19,024 nt of DNA from Chlorobiota bacterium (GTDB lineage Bacteria > Bacteroidota > Bacteroidia > Bacteroidales > JAADGE01), in contig JAUVIG010000019.1 in assembly GCA_030592825.1 (NCBI GenBank), positions 1 to 19,024 on the forward strand. Direction: 5' to 3'. The notes under the pieces were generated by a model. That model was not told where the DNA came from. It searched no databases and saw nothing but the letters and a program-made list of their open reading frames with translations. Positions 1 to 7,622 of the stretch are shown here, piece by piece. The first letter of the stretch is position 1, and each line of letters begins with the position of its first letter. The translations under genes and the position numbers were made by a program.

Positions 1-2460
1 ATGCAATTTTGATTGTATGATACCAAAAGAATAGTCATCATCATAAGAAAACACCATTAATGCGTCATTTGGATGGATATCAGGACAAAAAAACTCAAAT
101 ATAGGACGTTTTGTAACTCTTGCACAAGCAATATATCTCGAAAGTTTGCTTATGCTTTTGAGCATGTCTTTTCTGCCGTACGAAAGTTTCCACCATTTAT
201 TATAAAAGTTAATATGGTGTTTGTTGATTTTTGCATCGGGATTTTTTCCCAGTATTTGCAGGTTGTCATTTTCTTGTTTTTCAGCTTTTTCTTCCCTTTC
301 GGGCAATACTTCCTTATTGATAATTTTATACAGCTCTTTGTACGATGCTGCTTCATTAATATCTTTTTGTGTAAAATCAATAACAAAACGTTTGGGTTGG
401 GAATTAATGTTTGCAACCAATTCATCACCAATTAAAAAAGGTTTTAAAACTTCGCTGTATTCCGGATGTTTTTTTAATATATTTTTTGCTTTTTCTGTCG
501 ATAATAAAAAACCTGAATGTCCGTGTGTTTGCCCTTGAAAAACCATTTTGGGTTTTCGGTTACATTCCAAAACTTTAGCTGAGATGACATCGGTTTTCAG
601 GCTTAGGCTACTGTTTATGTTGTCTAAATTATGAAGTTTTAATTCTTCTTTTTCATCGGCATAGTACAAATGTTTTTCTTCATTGCTTTCTCCTTTTTTC
701 CAGCAGGCTATTGAAACATAAACCGCTGCCTCACCCGACCATTTTTGCGATGAAACAGCTTCAATAATAGTTCCTCCGTTGTTTACAATGTAATCCAAAC
801 TACCTTCACGACTGTAATTTTGGCGTATTGTATTTGTACCTACTAATCCGGCATAACTTCCTTCTTTTAAATTCTGATGTGCTTTGTAAAACCAATAAAC
901 ACAAAAGTCGGCACGCCCCGGTACTTCCGGATATGCTTTACGAAGTTTATTAATGTATTCTTTACCGAATTCCTTTTGCATTTTGTTTTTACTCTGGTAA
1001 GGCGGATTGCCGATTATTGCATTAACTTCTGTCCATTGCCTTTGTGTTCCGTCATCATTCAAAAGAGCATCGACACAAATAATGTTTTCGTTCAAATTAT
1101 CCAAAGGCAGAGCATCCGAATTATCGGCGGCTTCTTTTATGGTGAGTTCTTTGGCAACCATAAGTGTAACTTTTGCAAGTTCAACGGCATAAGGTTTTAT
1201 GTCGATACCGTAAAATTGTTTTGTACTCACATAATTACCGGCTTCAAAAAACTTCTTAAATTCATTAAATGTGATTTTCGATTTTACAGCTTCCTCTCTG
1301 ATAAGAGTTAAAAGTGTTTTTTCAAGTTTTTTTATCTCTTTATAAGCAACAAACAAGAAATTTCCGCTACCGCAAGCCGGGTCGAGAACCTTAAAATTGC
1401 GTAATTCTTTTATTAAATCGTAGTAATCGGAAAGATTTTGGGCTTCATTGATTCTTTTTTCCCAAGGGTGTATAATTACCGGATAAATTATTTTTCGTAT
1501 ATCAGTTTCGTAAGTATAATGTGCTCCGAGCTTATGTTGCTCTTCAGTTTCTAAGGCACTTTCGAAAATGGAACCGAAAATTGAGGGATTTACTTTTTGC
1601 CACTTTTTCAGGGCTGCTGTTTGAAAACGTTCAAGTTCAAAACGTGTTAATTCTATGCGATTTACTTCAAGAAATAAACCTCCGTTAAAATAATCCGTTC
1701 CTTTATACATTCCTCCTTCTGTAATCCCTTGTGTATTCATTTCGGTAAAGAGGTTTCCGATTAAATCGAATGAAACAGAAACTATCCCCGGATTACTGCC
1801 TGCTTTGCTCAGGCTATCATTCACTACTCGACTGAAAATATCGTTGGGAAGTAATCCAATATCTTCGGCAAACATAGAAATAACACATTGCATACAGTAA
1901 AGAAGTGCTTTTTTTCGTTCAACGCCTCTTTTCAGCATAGCTTTAAAAGCATATCCTACATCTTTTACGGCTTTTTCAGTAATTTCTTCTTTATTTGCTC
2001 CCCAAACGGGCTTTTTGGGGACAGGTAACAGAAACGATAAACTTTGTTTTCTGTTAATAAGATTTTCAAGAGTAATAATATCAACAGGTTCATCAATATC
2101 AAAATCGAAATCGTAAACCCAAAATTCATCAAAATTACAAAGTATAACATACTGTGGACGGTCGGGAATAAGTCTTTGCCAGTATGAAAAAGCCTGTTGA
2201 TAATGTTTTTGTAATGCTTCGCCTCGTTTTTTCATTTCTATCAGCACTCTTGGTTTCCAAACCAAGTCGGCAAAACTTGTACTTCTTTTTTCAATGTTTT
2301 TAATACGAAATTCGCATTCTGCTCCTGCTCCTTTTAAGCCTTCGCTGTATCCCAAAGCCATAAAAAAGTGGTCGAGGAAAATTTGAGCTTCTCCTTTTTC
2401 ATCTCCTTTTATGTACTTCTTTGTGTAATCAACAAATTTTTGTATTGACTGTTCTGTCAT
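1..2460 (-). CDS. MmeI-like type IIL/IIG restriction-modification enzyme, 3' end cut by window edge
   Basis: Single-chain restriction endonuclease plus adenine DNA methyltransferase, expected to methylate one strand of its site and cut at a distance. The frame is open from the ATG at 2460-2458 to the window edge (820 codons, no stop or frameshift). Residues 65-77 carry the PD-(D/E)XK nuclease core (D65, nine residues, E75-M-K77), the same spacing as in MmeI. FAEDIGLLP lies at 197-205, the helical GAHYT segment at 312-316, methylase motif I DPACGSGNF at 360-368 and motif IV NPPY at 485-488. The region after about 600, including the conserved ACARVTKRP stretch, should be the target-recognition domain. 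MmeI has about 920 residues, so roughly the last 100 are missing. A single-chain enzyme of this type needs no separate methylase or specificity subunit, which fits the lack of partner genes. No Shine-Dalgarno sequence is visible. Family assignment is strong; recognition sequence unknown. Confidence 0.93.
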   Translation of the reverse strand, partial: MTEQSIQKFVDYTKKYIKGDEKGEAQIFLDHFFMALGYSEGLKGAGAECEFRIKNIEKRSTSFADLVWKPRVLIEMKKRGEALQKHYQQAFSYWQRLIPDRPQYVILCNFDEFWVYDFDFDIDEPVDIITLENLINRKQSLSFLLPVPKKPVWGANKEEITEKAVKDVGYAFKAMLKRGVERKKALLYCMQCVISMFAEDIGLLPNDIFSRVVNDSLSKAGSNPGIVSVSFDLIGNLFTEMNTQGITEGGMYKGTDYFNGGLFLEVNRIELTRFELERFQTAALKKWQKVNPSIFGSIFESALETEEQHKLGAHYTYETDIRKIIYPVIIHPWEKRINEAQNLSDYYDLIKELRNFKVLDPACGSGNFLFVAYKEIKKLEKTLLTLIREEAVKSKITFNEFKKFFEAGNYVSTKQFYGIDIKPYAVELAKVTLMVAKELTIKEAADNSDALPLDNLNENIICVDALLNDDGTQRQWTEVNAIIGNPPYQSKNKMQKEFGKEYINKLRKAYPEVPGRADFCVYWFYKAHQNLKEGSYAGLVGTNTIRQNYSREGSLDYIVNNGGTIIEAVSSQKWSGEAAVYVSIACWKKGESNEEKHLYYADEKEELKLHNLDNINSSLSLKTDVISAKVLECNRKPKMVFQGQTHGHSGFLLSTEKAKNILKKHPEYSEVLKPFLIGDELVANINSQPKRFVIDFTQKDINEAASYKELYKIINKEVLPEREEKAEKQENDNLQILGKNPDAKINKHHINFYNKWWKLSYGRKDMLKSISKLSRYIACARVTKRPIFEFFCPDIHPNDALMVFSYDDDYSFGIIQSKLH

Positions 2461-2562
2461 TTCGTGTTATTGTTAGTACATTGTTTTAATGAGCAATAAA
2501 ATATTATTTTGTGTATGGCACTAATCTAAAAATATATAGTTTACTATTATTACTAAAACAAT

Positions 2563-4035
2563 TTAAACATCAAACCAATCATTAAAATCATCAGGTTTGA
2601 GACGAGGAACATCTTTATGGAAGAACTCTCCCACTCCCTTATCAAAAATATAATCCTTCTCCCAATCTTTGATATTTTCAATAACTTGCTTAATTGCATC
2701 CAAAATAAAATCTAATTCTTTGTCTGTCATTGTGGGATGCACAGAGAGCCTGACCCAGCCGAGTTTTTCAGTAAAATCGCCTGCATCAATCATTTCAGAA
2801 ATTCTGTAAGAATCAGGTTTTGTTACATGCAATAAATAATGTCCGTAGGTGCCGGCACAAGAACAACCGCCTCTTACTTGAATTCCGAAACGGTCATTCA
2901 GAAGTTTTACGATTAAATTATGATGAACGTCATCAACATAAAATGAGATAACACTCAATCGTTCCCTTTGCTTATCGGCAAGAATGTGTAATTCCGGGAT
3001 TTTATCAAAAGCTTTATAAGCAATTTGTAAAAGTTGGTGTTCCCTTTCAAGAATATTTTTAATTCCCATTTTTTCTTTTAAACGTATAGTCAGAGCTACT
3101 CTCATAGTTTGTAAAAAAGCCGGAGTTCCTCCGTCTTCTCTGTCTTCGATATTTTCCAAATAGGCATATTCATTCCACCTATTTGTCCATAACACAGTTC
3201 CTCCGCCCGGATTATCAGGTCTTTTACTTTTATACAGCCCCTTATTAAAAATTAATACACCTGAACTTCCCGGTCCGCCGAGTGCTTTATGAGGGGAAAA
3301 AAAGATTGCATCTAATCTTTGCTCCTCATTTTCAGGATGCATATTAACTTTTATATAAGGTGCAGATGCCGCAAAATCAGCAAAAGCTATACCTCCGTTT
3401 CTATGCATAACTTCAGACAGTTTATGGTAAGGCGGAATTATTCCGGTTACATTTGAACCGGCACTGAATGAACCAATTTTTAACTTTCGATCTTTGTATT
3501 TTACAATTTCTTTTTCCAATTCAGAAATCATATCTGCTCCGGGTTCTTCAGGAAACAGAACAACAACATCGGCAACAGTCTCCAACCATGATGTATGATT
3601 TGAATGATGCTCAAGATAAGTTACAAATACAACAGGGATATCTTCTCTCGGTATGTCTTTTTTAATATACTTTTCAGCTTGATCCGGAATATTCAGTCCT
3701 AATAACCTTAACAACTTATGAACGGCACCGGTCATTCCCGATCCTTCGGTAAGGATGCAATCATCTTTACTTGCATTCACATGATCTTTAATAATCTGTT
3801 TAGCTTGTTTATAAAGCATAGTCATTGTTACACCGGTTTCAGATGCTTCAGAATGTGTATTCCCGACCATTGGACCGAATTTATTTTTCATTAAATCTTC
3901 AATCGGCCCGTATAATCTGCCGCTTGCGATCCAATCTGCATAGATCATTTTTTTTGTACCGTAGGGTGTTTCAAATTTGGTATCATTACCGATTATATTT
4001 TTTCTGAATTTTTCAAAATATTTCTCTAAATCCAT
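2563..4035 (-). CDS. Class V aminotransferase-fold PLP enzyme (cysteine desulfurase-like)
   Basis: 490-residue cytosolic PLP enzyme of the class V aminotransferase / NifS-SufS superfamily. The Schiff-base lysine should be K250 in SPHKALGGPGSSG. The LEHHSNHTSW segment (141-150) corresponds to the EHHSN stretch of SufS, whose His stacks on PLP, and D220 in FADFAASAP takes the place of the pyridine-nitrogen aspartate. A loop GGCSCAGTYGH (389-399), with C391 and C393, lies where SufS/CsdA enzymes carry their persulfide cysteine, but the local sequence differs from the usual RxGHHC. It is longer than typical SufS (about 400-410), with an extra tail after about 440. No Fe-S assembly genes are near, so it may be a desulfurase, a Cys/Sec lyase relative or a different class V enzyme. 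The ATG at 4035 is the first good start. Family is secure; substrate is not. Confidence 0.85.
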   Translation of the reverse strand: MDLEKYFEKFRKNIIGNDTKFETPYGTKKMIYADWIASGRLYGPIEDLMKNKFGPMVGNTHSEASETGVTMTMLYKQAKQIIKDHVNASKDDCILTEGSGMTGAVHKLLRLLGLNIPDQAEKYIKKDIPREDIPVVFVTYLEHHSNHTSWLETVADVVVLFPEEPGADMISELEKEIVKYKDRKLKIGSFSAGSNVTGIIPPYHKLSEVMHRNGGIAFADFAASAPYIKVNMHPENEEQRLDAIFFSPHKALGGPGSSGVLIFNKGLYKSKRPDNPGGGTVLWTNRWNEYAYLENIEDREDGGTPAFLQTMRVALTIRLKEKMGIKNILEREHQLLQIAYKAFDKIPELHILADKQRERLSVISFYVDDVHHNLIVKLLNDRFGIQVRGGCSCAGTYGHYLLHVTKPDSYRISEMIDAGDFTEKLGWVRLSVHPTMTDKELDFILDAIKQVIENIKDWEKDYIFDKGVGEFFHKDVPRLKPDDFNDWFDV

Positions 4036-4109
4036 ATTTATACAGTTATATTTTTAAATTAGAATAAACTTTATTGTTTGTAATTATTTTTATCAATTGA
4101 AAAAGAAAT

Positions 4110-4162
4110 CATTGTTGCATTGCTCTATTGTTTCATTGTTAAAAGTCAGCAATACAACAATG
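4110..4162. repeat. Hairpin built from 8-base phrases, possible trmN6 terminator
   Basis: Two 15-base arms (4110-4124 and 4148-4162) pair with one mismatch around a 23-base loop. Read on the plus strand, 4110-4141 consists of four octads of consensus CATTGTTG/TATTGTTT in perfect 8-base phase. The right arm read on the minus strand repeats the same octads. On the minus strand the hairpin lies about 65 bases after the trmN6 stop and is followed by a T-rich run (TTTCTTTTT), so it could terminate that transcript. The inverted arms are certain; the terminator role is inference. Confidence 0.6.
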
Positions 4163-4226
4163 TTTTTATTCATTTCAAAATCCCGATATAAATCAACTTT
4201 TTTGCTAAAATAGAAAACAATCCTTA

Positions 4227-4943
4227 TTAAATAAGATTCAAATAGAATTCTTTTGTTATTTCTTTATAGTGTTCAGTATATTTATTTGTATCATGCTCTC
4301 TTATACTGATATTTCCGGCTAATTGTTTCTTTTTTTCTTTAGAAAATTCAAGAATAAACCGATGTGCTTTTTTCCCGTTTTTCGGGAATATATTAATCTT
4401 ATTAAAACGAAGGATTTTATATTGAAAGGAAAGTTGCATAAACTTTTCATAATTATCAACCGAGATTATTACACTGAAAATCCCCTTATCTGATAAGATA
4501 TCGGCAACACCCTTGAAAAGTTCTTCCGGTATTAAAGTATTATTGTGTCTTGCAATGTTTCTCTTTTGAAAAACAGATTTGTATGAATTTTCAAAATAAG
4601 GAGGGTTGCAAATTATATGATCAAACTTTATTTCTGTTGATTTATAATAATCTTGAAATGATTTATGAAAAACTTCAATCTTATTTTGCTTGTTATTAAA
4701 TCTGATATTTTCCTTACATTGTTCAAAAGCATCCTCTTCAATATCCAATGCAATGATTTTTGCATTTGTTCTTTGTTCAGCCATAAATGCCAATATTCCG
4801 GTTCCGGTTCCAATATCCAATACATATTTCGGTTTATTGAAAGAAATCAGAGAGCCGAGAAGAACACTGTCCGATCCAACTTTCATAGCTGCTTTATCTT
4901 GAAATATCTTAAACCTTTTGAATTGAAACCAATTGTTTGACAT
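4227..4943 (-). CDS. trmN6: tRNA1(Val) (adenine(37)-N6)-methyltransferase TrmN6/YfiC
   Basis: 238-residue Rossmann-fold SAM-dependent methyltransferase that makes m6A at position 37 of tRNA-Val in E. coli (YfiC). The family signature near the N-terminus (FKIFQDKAAMKVGSDSVLLG) is present. Motif I DIGTGTG is at 43-49, the acidic SAM-ribose contact is at D67 (ALD), and the catalytic CNPPYF is at 112-117, with N113-P-P-Y typical of N6-adenine methylases. Start choice: the frame can be extended seven codons to a TTG at 4964, but those codons lie in a 7-base tandem repeat. The ATG at 4943, opening with MSNNWFQFK, matches where YfiC homologues begin. No Shine-Dalgarno sequence is visible. Length agrees with the family (about 235-250). 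It stands as a single gene between 96-base and 190-base spacers. Confidence 0.9.
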   Translation of the reverse strand: MSNNWFQFKRFKIFQDKAAMKVGSDSVLLGSLISFNKPKYVLDIGTGTGILAFMAEQRTNAKIIALDIEEDAFEQCKENIRFNNKQNKIEVFHKSFQDYYKSTEIKFDHIICNPPYFENSYKSVFQKRNIARHNNTLIPEELFKGVADILSDKGIFSVIISVDNYEKFMQLSFQYKILRFNKINIFPKNGKKAHRFILEFSKEKKKQLAGNISIREHDTNKYTEHYKEITKEFYLNLI

Positions 4944-4945
4944 GA

Positions 4946-4980
4946 TGCAGGTTGCAGGTTGCAAATTACAGGTTGCAGTT
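4946..4980. repeat. Five-unit 7-base tandem repeat (TGCAGGT-like)
   Basis: Five consecutive 7-base units of consensus TGCAGGT start at 4946: two perfect copies, then three variants that keep the TGCA/TACA core. The array lies immediately before the trmN6 start codon, so on the minus strand it forms that gene's leader. It belongs to the same style of short phrase repeat seen at 4110, 5031 and 8801. Confidence 0.75.
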
Positions 4981-5030
4981 GATGGACTGACTTATTACGT
5001 GTAACTCACAACATTACAATAATTTTTTAA

Positions 5031-5070
5031 CTATTTTACTATCACACTAAATCACTATTTCACTATTTGA
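5031..5070. repeat. Five-unit 8-base tandem repeat (CTATTTCA-like) overlapping a stop codon
   Basis: Five 8-base units, each beginning CTA and most ending in A, run without a gap from 5031 to 5070 (consensus CTATTTCA). The CTA that opens the last unit is the complement of the TAG stop (5063-5065) of the minus-strand MORN-repeat gene, so the array extends two codons into coding sequence. Confidence 0.75.
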
Positions 5071-7291
5071 CTTTCTCCCCTTTCTTCCATTTTTCCTTTC
5101 CTATTGCTTTACCTTTTTCATTAAAATATACCCACTTACCGTGTTTTAATCCGTTTTTATAGTTTCCTTCAATCTTTAACTTTCCGTTAGGATAATAAAA
5201 CCATGCTTCATCGTCCGCAACTCCTTTTGAATATTGAAGTTTTGCTTTTTGAGCTCCGTTTTCATAAAATTCAAAATAATTTCCGGTTAATTGATCTTCT
5301 TCAAAAAATGCTTCTGCTCTGATTGTTTTATTTTCATCATCATAATAGAAAAATGTTTCTCCTTCAATCTTTCCTTCTTTATAATTAACAGAACTTTTTA
5401 TTCTTCCGCTTTCATAATAAGTCTTCCATGTACCAATTATATTTTCTTTATGAATCCTGCCTTCAAATTTAAGTTTCTCTCCACCGTCATAATATTCCTT
5501 AAATAATGTATCAATTTCAAGAAATGATTCAGGCAAAATGATTTTAAATGTCTTTAGTTCAATATCTTCTCTGAACATTTCTTCAAATACCTCTTTTTCA
5601 ATTATTTCAAGTTGATCTGAAAGCACGGCATCCGGATTATGCATTGCCAATAAAATGGTTTTAAACATTTCATTTTCCGATACTAACTGAAATCCAATCT
5701 TATCAAAACTTAAAATAAATTCCTTATTTTCCTTAATATCCTTTCTGTCAACAGCATTACTGTAATAATATAAATTTTCGTATATCTGCGGAGTTCTTAT
5801 AAAAATTGTAATATTCGACTTGTTACTGAATTCATCTTTGAAATTTACGAAATCCGATTTCTTATCAAGTGTATTACCTTTAATATAGTCATCAATTGTA
5901 CTTTTCAATGTTTCAAGAGAATTACTGAATACTACAAAATCCTCAATATAAGTAAAATAAGGTTTTTCAATGTCTTCAAACATCTTTCCCAAAAAGATTT
6001 TGAAAAAACCTTTCATTTCCAAATACTGAATTGTGTAGTTTTTATATTCTTCCGGTTTAAACTTAACCACTCTGATTCTGTTTTTGATTTTTTTCATAAT
6101 ACGATCTAAGCCGGCTTTTGCTTCATCAATATCATTTGCATGAACAGTAACTACAACATCTTCCAAACGAGTAGTTTTACCCGTCCTTAGTTTTACAAGA
6201 GCAATTTCATTACCTATCCAATTAAAGAAATCATCATGAAAACTAATACCCAATAATCGCTCAAGCTTAGCAATATCACCTTTAATATCTTCCATATCCT
6301 CTGTGTTGCCGTCTTCATATTGTTTTGTCAAGTTGTAATAAAAATCGAAAAAATTGTCAAACCCCATTGAGAAATAAAGAGCCGTTTGATCAGACATTAT
6401 TCTCCAAGCATTAATTTTCCCCGGTGTTACATTTGCCATTGCTTTTACGTATGAACCTACTGAATCAACATCAGTATAACCTTCAAAACTCAACAGTTCT
6501 TCTCTGAAATTAATATTAAAGCCTGAATAAGTTAAAGAATTACCAAGCATTTTAACCGTTTCTGATTCTTCGGTCATATATGCCATACTAAATGCATCAA
6601 TTTGAGCATAATTAAAATACATCCTGAATAATTCTTCACCGTATAATTTACCTACAACATTATTATAGGCAGGATTACTTGCCCAATAACCAAAATCATT
6701 TTCTTCTTTAGGCTTTTGATCTATTGATTTTTCGATAAGAGAGCCGGTAAAAGTTGCAACCAAAAGATTATCGCTAATTGTTAAATAAATAATAAATGAA
6801 GGGTCTTCATCATCAATAAGTTCAATAATAGTTTCATCTTTATATTTTCTTTCTTTTACTCTGTAACCCTCTACATTATCTAAAACTCCTTTTAACCCTA
6901 ACTTCTTTATTTGAGCAATATTTTTTAAGTCAATAACAAATAAAAAATTATAATCTGTTGCTGAAATCATATGCATAGACATCAGCAATTTTCTGTTTTT
7001 AAGAGCAAGGTCTGCAACTTTGTTACCTTTCAGATATTCATTTACCAACTCAATATCTTCATTAAGATCATTGAAATATGGATTTTCCATCAAATAATTC
7101 CACATTTTACTGTCACTGATTTCTGTCCAGGCTTCTGTAAGATTACTTGTTTCAATAACTAAAACAGCATCATCGGGAACCATTGTCATTGCTTTCTTTA
7201 CGGTAACCGGTGATATGTATTTAATATATACCCAAAAGCCTACAGCTCCTAATATGATTATCAGTAAAAAGATTTTCAGAAATTTCTTCAT
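5063..7291 (-). CDS. Membrane-anchored DUF3352-like protein with C-terminal MORN/YwqK-type repeats
   Basis: 742 residues. An N-terminal hydrophobic segment (about 4-24, after MKKF) should act as a signal anchor, putting the rest outside the cytoplasm. Residues about 35-590 look like the DUF3352-type envelope domain of Bacteroidota, starting with a VPDDAVLVIETSN segment; this assignment is from general resemblance only. From about 603 to the end there are about five imperfect 20-24 residue units of the form G-x-W-x-x-Y-Y-x-x-G-x-x-K (for example GTWKTYYESGRIKSSVNY and YYPNGKLKIEGNYKNG). This is the MORN-variant repeat found in proteins labelled YwqK antitoxin. The tail is lysine-rich (KKGEKVK). 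The repeats suggest a protein- or surface-binding module; function unknown. The ATG at 7291 is directly followed by the hydrophobic anchor, supporting the start. Confidence 0.8.
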   Translation of the reverse strand: MKKFLKIFLLIIILGAVGFWVYIKYISPVTVKKAMTMVPDDAVLVIETSNLTEAWTEISDSKMWNYLMENPYFNDLNEDIELVNEYLKGNKVADLALKNRKLLMSMHMISATDYNFLFVIDLKNIAQIKKLGLKGVLDNVEGYRVKERKYKDETIIELIDDEDPSFIIYLTISDNLLVATFTGSLIEKSIDQKPKEENDFGYWASNPAYNNVVGKLYGEELFRMYFNYAQIDAFSMAYMTEESETVKMLGNSLTYSGFNINFREELLSFEGYTDVDSVGSYVKAMANVTPGKINAWRIMSDQTALYFSMGFDNFFDFYYNLTKQYEDGNTEDMEDIKGDIAKLERLLGISFHDDFFNWIGNEIALVKLRTGKTTRLEDVVVTVHANDIDEAKAGLDRIMKKIKNRIRVVKFKPEEYKNYTIQYLEMKGFFKIFLGKMFEDIEKPYFTYIEDFVVFSNSLETLKSTIDDYIKGNTLDKKSDFVNFKDEFSNKSNITIFIRTPQIYENLYYYSNAVDRKDIKENKEFILSFDKIGFQLVSENEMFKTILLAMHNPDAVLSDQLEIIEKEVFEEMFREDIELKTFKIILPESFLEIDTLFKEYYDGGEKLKFEGRIHKENIIGTWKTYYESGRIKSSVNYKEGKIEGETFFYYDDENKTIRAEAFFEEDQLTGNYFEFYENGAQKAKLQYSKGVADDEAWFYYPNGKLKIEGNYKNGLKHGKWVYFNEKGKAIGKEKWKKGEKVK

Positions 7292-7352
7292 TGTTTTAAT
7301 TTTTGATTTTTCTAATTTTTTAATAGTTCATTCGATTAATGTATGTGTGTGT

Positions 7353-7528
7353 TTGTCCCAGAGGGACAAGATATTGGTAAAGTATTTACTATTAAATGAT
7401 TGTCGTGCCTTTAGGTACGAAATATATATTGTCAAAAGTAATATGCCGTACCTAAAGGCACGGAAAACCATATTTAGTATATGTTTTTACCAATATGGTA
7501 ATTGCTGTCGCAATCAATCTACAGGACA
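7353..7528. repeat. Composite palindromic element filling the 331-base gap
   Basis: Nested inverted repeats occupy most of the gap 7292-7622. From outside in: a compact hairpin TTGTCCC-aga-GGGACAA (7353-7369), whose TGTCC is matched by GGACA at 7524-7528; an 11-base inverted pair ATATTGGTAAA (7371-7381) and its complement (7486-7496); and a perfect 16-base pair CGTGCCTTTAGGTACG (7404-7419) and its complement (7447-7462), 27 bases apart. Each 16-mer is itself nearly palindromic (CGTGCCT/AGGTACG). A further small hairpin ATTGC-tgtc-GCAAT lies at 7501-7514. The GC-rich arms contrast with the AT-rich surroundings. No ORF lies inside. It looks like a non-autonomous palindromic repeat (REP- or MITE-like) rather than a terminator. 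The pairing is directly seen; the mobile nature is inference. Confidence 0.7.
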
Positions 7529-7622
7529 TTTATTAAATATTTAAAATTATTTTCAGATTCTTTTTATTGTGAAAAATTCGCATTAATCGGATGAGCCTTA
7601 TTCCAATTCACAAAAATACATT

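Noticed and set aside
73..1311. Plus-strand ORFs at 73-435, 221-538, 877-1311 and 1007-1192
   Set aside because: They lie opposite the continuous, motif-bearing R-M gene and show no family features; low-complexity F/C/I-rich translations are typical antisense shadows.
4944..4964. Extended TTG start of trmN6
   Set aside because: The seven extra codons are encoded by a 7-base tandem repeat, and YfiC homologues begin at the internal ATG at 4943.
4946..5071. Phrase repeats as a CRISPR array
   Set aside because: Units are 7-8 bases without spacers and there are no cas genes.
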